Assembly: GCA_036274055.1 (NCBI GenBank)
Contig: DASUGM010000245.1
Location: 1 to 49,553 of the forward strand
DNA from: DASUGM01 sp036274055
GTDB lineage: Bacteria > Acidobacteriota > Vicinamibacteria > Vicinamibacterales > SCN-69-37
DNA length: 49,553 nt
Direction: 5' to 3'
A program made the translations under genes and the position numbers. Shown piece after piece: positions 32,056-40,354 of the stretch; the first letter of the stretch is position 1, and each line of letters begins with the position of its first letter. The notes beneath the pieces were generated by a model. The model saw only the letters and a list, made by a program, of their open reading frames with translations. It searched no databases and was not told the origin of the DNA.

Positions 32056-32445
32056 TCAGCGCGCGGACGCGACGATGGCGCGCGGTGCCGCAGCCGCGGG
32101 CGCGCGTTCGATGATCAGGGTGTCGGCCGGAGTCGGCTCGATCAGGTGTAATTCGCGGTGGGCCCGCTCTTCGATCAGGTGCGGCGCCTTCAGGGTCTCG
32201 AGTTCGAGCCGGAGCTGGCGACCGAGCGACTGCTCTTCCTGCGCCTGCATCCGCAGCTTCTCGATGTTGATGCCGGTCTTGACCATCCGGAAGCTCTGCC
32301 ACGCCGAAAACAGCAGCATGCCGACGACCAGGATCGACAGACCGATGGTCCGGCGCATGTCCTGGCGCTGGCGCTCGTCGACCTCGCGCACGACCGGGTT
32401 GTTGCGAATGTCTTTCTTGATGGCGTATTCGACGTCGATGCTCAT
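32056..32445 (-). CDS. ftsL: cell division protein FtsL
   Basis: FtsL is the small bitopic partner of FtsB and FtsQ that activates the FtsW/FtsI septal synthase. The 129-residue protein has a charged N-terminus (1-32), one membrane helix (about 33-51, TIGLSILVVGMLLFSAW), a periplasmic leucine-rich coiled coil (about 55-100, INIEKLRMQAQEEQSL) and an Ala/Pro-rich tail. Sequence identity to named FtsL proteins is always low; the assignment rests on topology and on the position between rsmH and ftsI. ATG start overlaps the rsmH stop by 4 nt. Confidence 0.88.
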   Translation of the reverse strand: MSIDVEYAIKKDIRNNPVVREVDERQRQDMRRTIGLSILVVGMLLFSAWQSFRMVKTGINIEKLRMQAQEEQSLGRQLRLELETLKAPHLIEERAHRELHLIEPTPADTLIIERAPAAAAPRAIVASAR

Positions 32446-33362
32446 GCCACCTTCTCCAGCCCCCGGAGACGCGCGCTGCGTGCGCGCGGGTTGCGCGCGC
32501 GCTCGTCGTCGTCCGCTTCAATCGGCCGCCGGGTCAGCAGCCGCGCCTGCGTCTCGTCAGCGGCGAGACGGCGGAACGCGTGCTTGACGATCCGGTCCTC
32601 GCCCGAGTGGAACGCGATGATCGCGAGGCGGCCGCCGGTGGCCAGCGCCGCGAACGCCGCGTCAATGAATCCTTCGAGCCCTTCCAACTCTCCGTTCACC
32701 CAGATCCGCAGCGCCTGAAAGGTCCGCGTCGCCGGGTCGATCCGCTGCCAGCCGCGCCCGCCGGCGGCGCGCCGGACCGCGGACGCCAGGGCGCCGGTGT
32801 CGGTCAGGTCGCCGCGATCGCGGGCCGCGACGATCGCGCGCGCGACCTGCCGGGACCGCCGCTCCTCACCGAACGTGAAGATCACGTCGGCGAGATCGGC
32901 TTCGCGGACGTCGGCGAGCCGCTCGGCCAGCGTCGCTCCGCTCGATCGATCCATGCGCATGTCGAGCGGCCCTGCCTGCCGGAAACTGAAGCCCCGCGCC
33001 GGGTCGTCGAGTTGCATCGACGACACGCCGAGGTCGGCGAGCACGCCGGTGACGCCCGACGCCGCCTGCGCCGCCGCCACCGCGCCGATCGCGCGGTAGT
33101 CGGCGTGCACGAACGTCAGATGCGCGGCGAGATCCGACAACTCGTCGCGCGCCATCGCGAGCGCGTCTGCGTCGCGATCGATCCCAATCACCCGGCCGGC
33201 ACCGGCGCCGATGAGGGCGCGGGTGTGGCCGCCAAATCCGAGCGTGGCGTCGATGTAAACGCCGTCCGGCCGCGGCGCCAGGAGCGAGACGACCTCGCCC
33301 ACCAGCACCGGCTCATGCGGCCGATCAGATTCCGAACTCCGCGAGCGCCCGGGCGTCGTCAT
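32442..33362 (-). CDS. rsmH: 16S rRNA (cytosine(1402)-N4)-methyltransferase RsmH
   Basis: RsmH (MraW) methylates N4 of C1402 in the 16S rRNA decoding centre using SAM. The 306-residue protein has HEPVLVGEV at the start of the fold, the SAM loop DATLGFGGH (38-46), GIDRDADAL, LADLGVSSMQLDDPARGFSF, PLDMRMD and IAFHSGEDRIVKHAFR. The ATG at 33362 lies inside mraZ and overlaps it by 38 nt; no later start keeps the HEPVL motif. It belongs to the usual mraZ-rsmH-ftsL opening of the dcw cluster. Confidence 0.96.
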   Translation of the reverse strand: MTTPGRSRSSESDRPHEPVLVGEVVSLLAPRPDGVYIDATLGFGGHTRALIGAGAGRVIGIDRDADALAMARDELSDLAAHLTFVHADYRAIGAVAAAQAASGVTGVLADLGVSSMQLDDPARGFSFRQAGPLDMRMDRSSGATLAERLADVREADLADVIFTFGEERRSRQVARAIVAARDRGDLTDTGALASAVRRAAGGRGWQRIDPATRTFQALRIWVNGELEGLEGFIDAAFAALATGGRLAIIAFHSGEDRIVKHAFRRLAADETQARLLTRRPIEADDDERARNPRARSARLRGLEKVA

Positions 33363-33765
33363 CGGTAAACGGCTCGCGGTTCAGCTTGGCGACGAAGCGG
33401 TCATGGTTCCAGACCTCGAGATACTCGACCTGGCCAATGACATCGACCTCGCCGGTCATGCCGGCGGCATCGCGCGCCCGGCCGGGAATCAAGACCCGTC
33501 CCTGCGTGTCGAACTCGCCGACTTGCCCGTAGTAATTCACGCGATCGAGAAACTTGAGGCGTGCCGGGTGCGTACTCGGCATGCGGGAGATGCGCTGCTC
33601 GACGCCAATCCAGACCGGCATCGGATAGATGCGCACCGAGTCGCCGGTCAGGCTGGTGATGTACAGGCTGGCGCCATGCTGGTCCTCGACGAGCGTTTTG
33701 AAGGCCGTCGGGATTTTCAGCCGCCCTTTGTCGTCGATCTTGGCTGAATGGCTCCCCCGAAGCAC
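33325..33765 (-). CDS. mraZ: transcriptional regulator MraZ
   Basis: MraZ is a ring-forming DNA-binding protein with two SpoVT/AbrB-like swapped-hairpin domains that represses its own dcw promoter. The 146-residue protein reads LRGSHSAKIDDKGRLKIP (first domain) and YYGQVGEFDTQGRVLIPGRAR (second), both with the D-x-x-GR-x-x-IP signature. The start is GTG (complement of 33763-33765) with GGAG 5 nt upstream; an ATG overlapping it by one base is out of frame. It is the first gene of the division cluster, next to a promoter and three boxes that fit its known binding pattern. Confidence 0.97.
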   Translation of the reverse strand: MLRGSHSAKIDDKGRLKIPTAFKTLVEDQHGASLYITSLTGDSVRIYPMPVWIGVEQRISRMPSTHPARLKFLDRVNYYGQVGEFDTQGRVLIPGRARDAAGMTGEVDVIGQVEYLEVWNHDRFVAKLNREPFTDDDARALAEFGI

Positions 33766-33766
33766 A

Positions 33767-33796
33767 TTTACTCCACTTTGATCCCTAAAAAACCAC
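33767..33796 (-). promoter_or_regulatory. candidate MraZ operator, three boxes with 10-nt period
   Basis: Read on the minus strand, GTGGTTTTTT (33796-33787), AGGGATCAAA (33786-33777) and GTGGAGTAAA (33776-33767) follow without gaps. Each has the form (G/A)(T/G)GG plus six A/T-rich bases. E. coli MraZ binds TGGGN direct repeats spaced one helical turn apart between promoter and gene; this arrangement matches in period, position and G-rich half. The last box contains the mraZ ribosome-binding site, so binding would block both transcription and leader. Confidence 0.7.
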
Positions 33797-33800
33797 CGCG

Positions 33801-33829
33801 ATGGTAGAGGTACCGCTTGAGCGTGTCAA
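33801..33829 (-). promoter_or_regulatory. sigma-70 promoter of the dcw cluster (PmraZ)
   Basis: On the minus strand TTGACA (complement of 33824-33829) is a perfect -35 element, separated by 17 nt from TACCAT (complement of 33801-33806), a reasonable -10. The predicted start is near 33794, at the upstream edge of the MraZ boxes. It is the best promoter match seen in the window and would drive the 14-gene division and wall cluster. Confidence 0.75.
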
Positions 33830-33933
33830 TCGCAAATTCATGATTCGATGGGACTTACGTTTTTGCTTCGCTCACGATCGACGCGAATGAAAATCGAAAG
33901 TGTGCAACCCCGTGCTACGATCGCTGGTTCGCC

Positions 33934-35013
33934 ATGCTGCGCGCAGGACTCATCGGCCTTCCCTCCTCCGGCAAGACCACCCTCTTTCAGTTGTTGACCA
34001 GCGCCCGCGAGGCGCCGCGTACGCACGGAAAGGTCGAAGCCAACGTCGGCGTGTCGCGCGTCCCCGATGATCGGCTCGAACAATTCACGGCGTTGTTTCA
34101 ACCGAAGAAAAAAGTCGCGGCCACCGTCGAGTTCGCGGACATGGCGGCCGGGCGCGGCGATGCCAAGACGCTGACCGACGTGATTGCCTATCGCAACGCC
34201 GATGCGCTGCTGCACGTGGTCCGCGCGTTTCGCGATCCGTCCGTCGCGCATCCGCAGTCGACGATCGATCCGGTGCGCGACGCACGGACGATCGAAGACG
34301 AATTGATCCTCGCCGACCTCGGCGTCGTCGAACGCCGGCTCGAACGGCTGGAAAAGGATCTCAGGAAGACGCCGTCTTCCGATCTCAAGCACGAGCACGA
34401 GATCCTGCTCCGCTGCCGCGCCGCGCTCGACGATGCGCAGCCGCTCCGGCGTCTGGGTCTGCACGGCGCCGACGCGCACCGCCTGCGCGGTTTTCAGTTT
34501 CTGTCGGCGAAGCCGCTGCTGCTGGTCGTCAATCTCGACGAGGCTGACGTCGCGCTCGCGGAAGACGTCACCAAGCTGCCCGGACTATCGGAGGCGCTCG
34601 GCGCCTCGGGAACCGCGGCGGTTGGCGTGTGCGCGAAGATCGAACTCGAGATCGCGCAGCTCGATCCGGCGGATGCGCAGGCGTTTCTCGCCGACCTCGG
34701 CTTGAAGCAATCCGGCCTCGATCGCACGATTCGCGCCGCCTACGATCTGCTCGGCTACATTTCGTTCTTCACCGTCGGCGAGGACGAATGCCGCGCCTGG
34801 TCGATTCCCGCCAACACCCCGGCGCAGGAAGCCGCCGGCGCGATTCACTCGGATATCCAGCGCGGCTTCATCCGCGCCGAAGTGGTTGCCGGCGAGCGGC
34901 TGCTGGCGCGCGGATCGCTGGCGGCGTGCCGCGATCACGGCGAGCTGCGGCTCGAAGGCAAGGAGTACGTCGTCCTCGACGGCGACGTGATCAATTTCCG
35001 TCACGCCACGTGA
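33934..35013 (+). CDS. ychF: redox-regulated ATPase YchF (Obg-family)
   Basis: YchF is a ribosome-associated OBG-family P-loop protein that hydrolyses ATP rather than GTP and is linked to stress and translation quality. The 359-residue protein has the P-loop GLPSSGKT (7-14), the switch/G3 region VEFADMAAGRG, a coiled-coil insertion (about 130-165), VVNLDEAD in place of the NKxD guanine motif (explaining ATP preference) and the C-terminal TGS domain ending LDGDVINFRHAT. ATG start 168 bp from the divergent mraZ. A glycosyltransferase gene starts 4 nt after its stop, so it may head the long glycan operon, an unusual pairing. Confidence 0.96.
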   Translation: MLRAGLIGLPSSGKTTLFQLLTSAREAPRTHGKVEANVGVSRVPDDRLEQFTALFQPKKKVAATVEFADMAAGRGDAKTLTDVIAYRNADALLHVVRAFRDPSVAHPQSTIDPVRDARTIEDELILADLGVVERRLERLEKDLRKTPSSDLKHEHEILLRCRAALDDAQPLRRLGLHGADAHRLRGFQFLSAKPLLLVVNLDEADVALAEDVTKLPGLSEALGASGTAAVGVCAKIELEIAQLDPADAQAFLADLGLKQSGLDRTIRAAYDLLGYISFFTVGEDECRAWSIPANTPAQEAAGAIHSDIQRGFIRAEVVAGERLLARGSLAACRDHGELRLEGKEYVVLDGDVINFRHAT

Positions 35014-35017
35014 TACG

Positions 35018-36079
35018 ATGCGCGCGGTGCCGCGGACAATTCTCGTCTGCGAAGCGCAGGTGCCGTTCGTGCGCGGCGGCGCAGAATTTCACGTTCGCGA
35101 GCTCGTCCGGCAGCTGCAGCAGCGCGGTCACGACGCCGAGCTGGTCAGCATTCCCTTCAAGTGGTATCCCAAATCGGAGATCCTGCCGCACGCGGCGGCG
35201 TGGCGGATGCTCGACCTCAGCGAAAGCAACGGCCGCGCGATCGATCTCGTCATCGCGACGAAGTTCCCGACTTACTTCGTGCGCCATCCGCGCAAGGTCG
35301 CCTGGGTCATTCATCAGTACCGTGCCGCCTACGAGCTCGCCGGCACACCTTACAGCGACTTCGCCCACACGCCCGACGACATCGCGCTGCGCGAGCAGAT
35401 CGTCCGGCTCGACACGCAGATGCTCGGCGAGTGCCAGCGCCTGTTCGCCAATTCCGCCAACACCGCGGCGCGGCTGGCGCGCTACAACGGCCTGACCGCG
35501 ACGCCGCTCTACCATCCGCCGCGGCTGGCCGAGCGCATCCGCACCGGCCCGTACGGCGGCTACATGCTCTCGGTCGGACGGCTCGAAAGCGTCAAGCGCG
35601 TCGACCTCGCGATTCGGGCGCTCGCGCATACGCCGGACGACCTCTCGCTCGTCATTGCCGGAACCGGCACGCAGCGGAACGCGCTGGAAGATCTGGCGTC
35701 CTCGCTCGGCGTCGGCGGCCGCGTCCAGTTTCGCGGCGAAGTCAGCGACGACGAGGTCCTCGAGCTCTTCGCGGGTGCACTCGGGGTAATCTTTCCCCCG
35801 TACGATGAGGACTTCGGCTACGTCACGCTCGAAGCGTTTCTGGCCGGCAAACCCGTGGTGACCACCACGGATGCCGGCGGCCCGAACGAGTTCGTGATCG
35901 ACGGCGTCAACGGCCGCGTCACCGCGCCTGTTCCGGAAGCGATCGGCGCGGCGATGCGCGACCTGCACCTGCACCGCGATCGAGCCCAGGCGTTCGGCGC
36001 GGCCGGCCACGAGCGCGCCCGCGGCGTCACCTGGTCCGGCGTCATCGAGCACCTCATCGGCGAGTCGTCGCCGGCATGA
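35018..36079 (+). CDS. GT4-family glycosyltransferase
   Basis: This GT-B fold enzyme of 353 residues has no membrane helix. The N-terminal domain starts with a Rossmann strand and FVRGGAEFHVRELVRQL, the glycine-rich acceptor loop. The donor domain carries GYMLSVGRLESVKRVDLAI and the E-x7-E segment EDFGYVTLEAFLAGKPVV followed by TTDAGGPNEFV. Such retaining enzymes transfer mannose, glucose or related sugars from nucleotide donors to lipid-linked or surface glycans. ATG just after ychF (4 nt gap); its stop overlaps the next gene by 4 nt. The donor and acceptor cannot be told from sequence. Confidence 0.93.
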   Translation: MRAVPRTILVCEAQVPFVRGGAEFHVRELVRQLQQRGHDAELVSIPFKWYPKSEILPHAAAWRMLDLSESNGRAIDLVIATKFPTYFVRHPRKVAWVIHQYRAAYELAGTPYSDFAHTPDDIALREQIVRLDTQMLGECQRLFANSANTAARLARYNGLTATPLYHPPRLAERIRTGPYGGYMLSVGRLESVKRVDLAIRALAHTPDDLSLVIAGTGTQRNALEDLASSLGVGGRVQFRGEVSDDEVLELFAGALGVIFPPYDEDFGYVTLEAFLAGKPVVTTTDAGGPNEFVIDGVNGRVTAPVPEAIGAAMRDLHLHRDRAQAFGAAGHERARGVTWSGVIEHLIGESSPA

Positions 36080-37059
36080 AGCTGATCATTCAGATCCCGT
36101 GCCTCAACGAGGCGGCGACCCTCCCGGCTACGCTGGCGGATCTTCCGACCCGCGTCCCCGGTATCGACGTCATCGAGTGGCTGGTGATCGACGATGGCTC
36201 GCGCGACGACACCGCCGGCGTCGCGCGCGCGCACGGCGTCCACCACGTCGTGCGATTCCGCCGGCGGAAAGGGCTCGCCGCGGCGTTCAGCGCCGGCATC
36301 GACGCCAGCCTGAAGGCCGGCGCCGACATCATCGTCAACACCGACGCCGACAACCAGTACGTCGGCGACGGCATCGCCAGGCTGGTCGAACCACTGCTCT
36401 CCGGCCAGGCCGACATCGTCATCGGCGATCGCAACATCAAGGAAATCCGGACGATGTCGTGGCACAAGAAGCTGCTGCAACGGCTGGGCAGCTGGACGGT
36501 TCGCCAGGTCTCGGGGACCGAGGTGCCAGACACGACCAGCGGCTTCCGCGCCTACACGCGCGACGCCGCGCTCCAGATGACGATCGTCTCGGAGTTCTCG
36601 TACACGCTCGAGTCGATCATCCAGGCCGGCAAGAAACGGATGGCCATCGCGCACGTCGAGATCGCGACCAACCCGCGGACGCGGCCGTCGCGGCTGTTCG
36701 ACAGCATGTTTTCGTACCTAAAGCGATCGGCGGCGACCATCGTCCGGATCTACGCGATGTACGAGCCGCTGAAGATCTTCACCTACATCGGCACCGCGCT
36801 GTTTCTCGGCGGCTTCGCGATCTCGGTGCGGTTCCTCTACTACTGGTGGTACGACCACGGCGATCAGGGCAAAGTGCAGTCGCTGATTCTCGCGGCGACG
36901 CTGATGATCGTCGGCTTCCAGGTGGTGCTGATTGGTCTGATGGCCGACGTGATCTCCGGCACTCGCAAGCTGCTCGAAGATCTCCTGTATCGCGTCAAGT
37001 CGATGGAACTGCGCGATGCCGGCCAGGACCGCCGCGATGACGGCGAGCGTCGAGGCTGA
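36076..37059 (+). CDS. GT2 polyprenyl-phosphate sugar synthase-like (DPM1-like) with C-terminal membrane helices
   Basis: This GT-A enzyme of 327 residues resembles dolichol/undecaprenyl-phosphate mannose or glucose synthases. The motifs are IPCLNEAATL, DDGSRDDT (40-47), the DxD site DADNQY (89-94) and the acceptor-helix segment DTTSGFRAYTRDAAL. Two hydrophobic helices near the C-terminus (about 235-258 and 271-297) anchor it; the last 30 residues are highly charged. It is expected to load a sugar onto undecaprenyl phosphate on the cytoplasmic face, for use by GT-C enzymes encoded just downstream. It overlaps both neighbours (ATGA and TGATG junctions), indicating strong coupling. Confidence 0.9.
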   Translation: MKLIIQIPCLNEAATLPATLADLPTRVPGIDVIEWLVIDDGSRDDTAGVARAHGVHHVVRFRRRKGLAAAFSAGIDASLKAGADIIVNTDADNQYVGDGIARLVEPLLSGQADIVIGDRNIKEIRTMSWHKKLLQRLGSWTVRQVSGTEVPDTTSGFRAYTRDAALQMTIVSEFSYTLESIIQAGKKRMAIAHVEIATNPRTRPSRLFDSMFSYLKRSAATIVRIYAMYEPLKIFTYIGTALFLGGFAISVRFLYYWWYDHGDQGKVQSLILAATLMIVGFQVVLIGLMADVISGTRKLLEDLLYRVKSMELRDAGQDRRDDGERRG

Positions 37060-37916
37060 TGGCCGCCGCGAACTCGGCTTCTGTCGTCATTCCGGCGTTC
37101 AACGAGGTCGGCGCGATCGCGTCGGTGATCGGCGCGCTCCGCGCCGCCGGCCCCTGGCACGAGATCCTCGTCGTCGACGACGGCTCGACCGACGGCACCG
37201 CCGACGCCGCCGCCGGCGCCGGCGCGCGGGTGGTCAGGCATCCGTACAACAAGGGCAACGGCGCCGCCGTCAAGAGCGCGATTCGAGCCGCGACCGGCGA
37301 GTTCATCCTGATCATCGACGGCGACGGCCAGCACAAACCGGAAGACGCGCTCCGCCTCGTCTCGCGCCTCGGCGAATACGATCTCGTCGTCGGCGCGCGA
37401 TCGAGCGAAACGCAGGCCGGCTCGACCCGCCGCGCCGGCAACGCCGTGCTCAACCGGCTCGCGAGCTTTCTCACCGGTCATCCGATTCCGGATCTGACAT
37501 CGGGTTTCCGCGCCGCGCGCCGCGAACATCTGCTCGAGTTCATTCACCTGCTGCCGAACGGCTTTTCGACGCCGACAACGACGACGATGTGCTTTCTGAA
37601 GGCGGGCTACAACGTGGTCTTCGAGCCGGTCGCCGCGCGGCCGCGGGTCGGCGTCTCGAAGATCCGGTTGTCGCGGGACGGCCCGAAATTCCTGCTGATC
37701 ATGCTCCGGGTGATCACCATCTTCAGCCCCTTGCGGCTGTTCGTGCCGATCGCGGCGACGTCGTTCCTGGTCGGCGCGATCTACGCGGCCTGGACGATCG
37801 CGACGCAGCACCACATCACCAACTCGTCGGTGCTGCTGATCATGTTGTCGGTGGTGATCCTGCTCGTCGGGCTGGTCTCGGAACAGATCTCGTCGCTACG
37901 CTTTCAGGGCAAATGA
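37059..37916 (+). CDS. second GT2 polyprenyl-phosphate sugar synthase-like enzyme
   Basis: This 285-residue enzyme has the same family outline as its upstream neighbour: VVIPAFNEVGAIASV, VVDDGSTDGT, IIDGDGQHKPED (DxD within DGDGQ) and DLTSGFRAARREHLLEF. Two C-terminal membrane helices follow (about 220-240 and 250-275). Similar proteins are annotated as dolichol-phosphate mannosyltransferase or polyprenyl-P-glucose synthase. Two non-identical synthases in tandem suggest two different lipid-linked donor sugars. ATG shares one base with the previous stop; the stop overlaps the next start by 4 nt. Confidence 0.9.
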   Translation: MAAANSASVVIPAFNEVGAIASVIGALRAAGPWHEILVVDDGSTDGTADAAAGAGARVVRHPYNKGNGAAVKSAIRAATGEFILIIDGDGQHKPEDALRLVSRLGEYDLVVGARSSETQAGSTRRAGNAVLNRLASFLTGHPIPDLTSGFRAARREHLLEFIHLLPNGFSTPTTTTMCFLKAGYNVVFEPVAARPRVGVSKIRLSRDGPKFLLIMLRVITIFSPLRLFVPIAATSFLVGAIYAAWTIATQHHITNSSVLLIMLSVVILLVGLVSEQISSLRFQGK

Positions 37917-39133
37917 CTCGCCGGAGCGATGCCGCGTTCCTGCTTGCCGCGGCGGGGCTCGGCTTCGTGCTGCGCCTTGCTTTTGGTCTTGGCTACTGGA
38001 CGCAGGAAGTGCTCACCCGTGACGAACACGAGTACCTGTCGCTGGCGCGCAGTCTCACCGCCGGCCGCGGCTTCGTCTACGACGACGCGCTGCCGCCGGC
38101 GGAGTTCATGCCCTTCGGCCGCGCCCCCGGCTACCCGGCATTCGTGGCGCTCGCCGGCGGCGGCCGATCGGTGGCGACGTCGACGCCGACCGGCGTCAAG
38201 ATCGCGCAGTCGATCGTCGGCGCCATCGGCGTGATGCTCGTTGGCGTGCTTGCCGGTCGGCTCGCCGGCCCGCGCGCACTGCGCGCGGCCGCGGTCCTCG
38301 CGGCGGTCTATCCGCCGCTGGTGTGGATCGCGGCCTACGTCTACAGCGAGGCGCTGTTCTGGCCGATCGGGCTGGCGGTCGTCTGGCTCTTCGATCGCGC
38401 GGCGACGGCGCGCGACGGCGCCGTGAAATCGGCGGCGCTGTGCGGCGTCGTTGCCGGCGCGGCGATTCTGATTCGCCCGGCGCTGTTGCTGTTCATGCCG
38501 CTCGCGGCGCTATGGCTGCTGCGGCAGCGCCGGATCGGCGCCGCGGTGGCGTTGACGATCGGCACGCTGGCCATCGTCGCCCCGTGGACCGCGCGCAACT
38601 ACGCGCATCACGGCAAACTGGTGCTGGTCGCCTCGGACGGCGGCGTGACGTTCTGGACCGGCAACCACCCGCAGGCCATCGGTGAAGGCGACATGGCGGC
38701 CGTGCCGGCGATCAAAATCGCGAATCGCGCGCTGCGAGACGCGCATCCCGGCCTCGACGAAGAAGCGATGGAGCCGCTCTACTATCGGGACGCGCTGGCG
38801 TGGATTCGCGCCAACCCGGCGACCTGGATCGTGCTCGAGGCGAAAAAACTCTTTTACACCTTTGTTCCAATCGGACCGTCGTACCGCCTGCACTCGCGGC
38901 TCTACTACGTGGCGACGCTGCTTTCATATCTGCCGGTGCTCGCGCTGGCCGTGGCCGGGTTCATCAAGCTCGGCGACGCCAGACGCGCATCGCCGGGCCT
39001 GTGGCTGATGGCCGCGTCGGCGATTGCCGTCTGTCTCGTCTTCTTTCCGCAAGAGCGATTTCGGATTCCGACCATCGATCCGACGCTGCTGATTTGCGCC
39101 AGTGCGCTGTTCGCGGCGCGCCGCGAGACCTGA
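37913..39133 (+). CDS. ArnT/GT39-like membrane glycosyltransferase (GT-C fold)
   Basis: This multi-pass protein of 406 residues begins at the ATG overlapping the previous stop (ATGA); the open frame reaches further back only as a shadow. After the first helix comes TRDEHEYLSLARSLTAGRG, with the D-E pair and Tyr in the first periplasmic loop that marks GT39/GT83/PMT-type enzymes using polyprenyl-phosphate sugars. About nine helices follow, then a short loop with NHPQAIGEGDM. It likely transfers a sugar from undecaprenyl phosphate to an extracytoplasmic acceptor, plausibly from the two GT2 products. 3 bp separate it from the next gene. Confidence 0.87.
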   Translation: MTRRSDAAFLLAAAGLGFVLRLAFGLGYWTQEVLTRDEHEYLSLARSLTAGRGFVYDDALPPAEFMPFGRAPGYPAFVALAGGGRSVATSTPTGVKIAQSIVGAIGVMLVGVLAGRLAGPRALRAAAVLAAVYPPLVWIAAYVYSEALFWPIGLAVVWLFDRAATARDGAVKSAALCGVVAGAAILIRPALLLFMPLAALWLLRQRRIGAAVALTIGTLAIVAPWTARNYAHHGKLVLVASDGGVTFWTGNHPQAIGEGDMAAVPAIKIANRALRDAHPGLDEEAMEPLYYRDALAWIRANPATWIVLEAKKLFYTFVPIGPSYRLHSRLYYVATLLSYLPVLALAVAGFIKLGDARRASPGLWLMAASAIAVCLVFFPQERFRIPTIDPTLLICASALFAARRET

Positions 39134-39136
39134 TCG

Positions 39137-40354
39137 ATGCGTCACGTGGTTGTCATGCTCGCGACGTCGTATCCCCGGTTTCCGGGTGACGGCGTCGGCA
39201 GCTTCATGGAGCCAATCGCGAAGAGCGTCGCGGCGCGCGGCCACGAGGTGCACATGGTCGCGCCCTGGCATCCGGCGATCACGCGCGGCAAGGTCGAGGA
39301 CGGCGTGTTCTTTCACTTCTACAAGTACGCACCGGCCGCATCGCTCAACGTCTTCGGGTACGCGGGTGGTCTCCGCGCCGACACGGCGCTCAAGGCCGCG
39401 GCCTGGGCGATCGCGCCGGCGGCGCTGGCCGCCGGCTGGTTCAAGGCGTGGCGGGTGGCGACGAAGAAGCGCGCCACGGTGATGCACGGTCATTGGGTGA
39501 TTCCCGGCGGCGTCACTGCGATGCTGGCGGCGGGATCGCGCCCGCTGGTCATCAGCCTGCATGGTTCGGACGTGTTCGTGGCGGAGCAGCACGGCGCGGT
39601 GCGGCGCGCGGCCCGGGCGGCGTTCGCGCGCGCGGCATGGGTGACCGCCTGCAGCGACGACCTGCGTACCCGCGCGATTGCGATCGGCGCCGACGCCAGC
39701 CGAATCGAGACGGTGCCGTACGGCGTCGATGCCGTGCGCTTCGCGCCGAACGCCGTGACCCGCGCAGCGGTACGCCGCGAGCGCGGACTGGGCGACGCGC
39801 CAGTGGTGTTCGCCGCTGGCCGGCTGGTCAACAAGAAGGGCTTCGAATTCCTGATCGACGCCGCCGCGCGCCTGCGCGTCGATCTGCCGTCCTTGCGCGT
39901 GCTGATCGCCGGCGACGGCGACCTGCGCGACGAGCTTGCGCAGCGCGCCGCGGCAATCGCGCCGGCCGTCCAGCTGATCGGCAACGCCGGCCAGGACGAA
40001 GTCGCGCGACTGTGCGCGGCCGCGGATGTGATCGCGGTGCCGTCAGTGCACGACCAGGCCGGCAACGTCGACGGGCTGCCGAATTTTGCGCTCGAGGCGC
40101 TGGCCAGCGCGACACCGGTGATCGCGACCGGCGTCGGCGGCCTGCCCGCGGTCGTGCGCGACGGACTGACCGGCCGGATCGTCGCCGAACGCGACGCCGC
40201 GGCACTGGCGGCGGCGATCGATTCGCTGCTGGCGCGTCCCGCTGAGGCACGCACGTTGGGCGACGCCGCGCGCGCGCTGGTGATGCGCGACTACGGCTGG
40301 GCGCGGGTAGCCGAACGGTTCGAGATGGCCTACGATGTGGGGGCTGCTCGATGA
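39137..40354 (+). CDS. GT4-family glycosyltransferase
   Basis: This GT-B enzyme has 405 residues. N-terminal loop SYPRFPGDGVGSFMEPIAKS, acceptor-domain HGHWVIPGG and LHGSDVFVA, interdomain VPYGVDAVRFAP, donor domain VVFAAGRLVNKKGFEFLI, the E-x7-E equivalent NVDGLPNFALEALASATPVI and GVGGLPAVV. This is the colanic-acid/WcaL or PimB-like layout. It is soluble or peripheral, with one moderately hydrophobic patch near 95-105. ATG 3 bp after the GT39-like gene; stop overlaps the SDR gene by 4 nt. The sugar specificity is unknown. Confidence 0.92.
   Translation: MRHVVVMLATSYPRFPGDGVGSFMEPIAKSVAARGHEVHMVAPWHPAITRGKVEDGVFFHFYKYAPAASLNVFGYAGGLRADTALKAAAWAIAPAALAAGWFKAWRVATKKRATVMHGHWVIPGGVTAMLAAGSRPLVISLHGSDVFVAEQHGAVRRAARAAFARAAWVTACSDDLRTRAIAIGADASRIETVPYGVDAVRFAPNAVTRAAVRRERGLGDAPVVFAAGRLVNKKGFEFLIDAAARLRVDLPSLRVLIAGDGDLRDELAQRAAAIAPAVQLIGNAGQDEVARLCAAADVIAVPSVHDQAGNVDGLPNFALEALASATPVIATGVGGLPAVVRDGLTGRIVAERDAAALAAAIDSLLARPAEARTLGDAARALVMRDYGWARVAERFEMAYDVGAAR

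Noticed and set aside
32048..32521. Upstream extension of the ftsI frame to 874 codons
   Set aside because: It runs through ftsL in another frame; ftsL has its own helix and coiled coil, and ftsI has a good ATG at 32047.
37016..37912. Upstream extension of the GT39-like frame by about 300 codons
   Set aside because: Arg-rich shadow of the second GT2 gene; ATGA overlap at 37913 is the real start.
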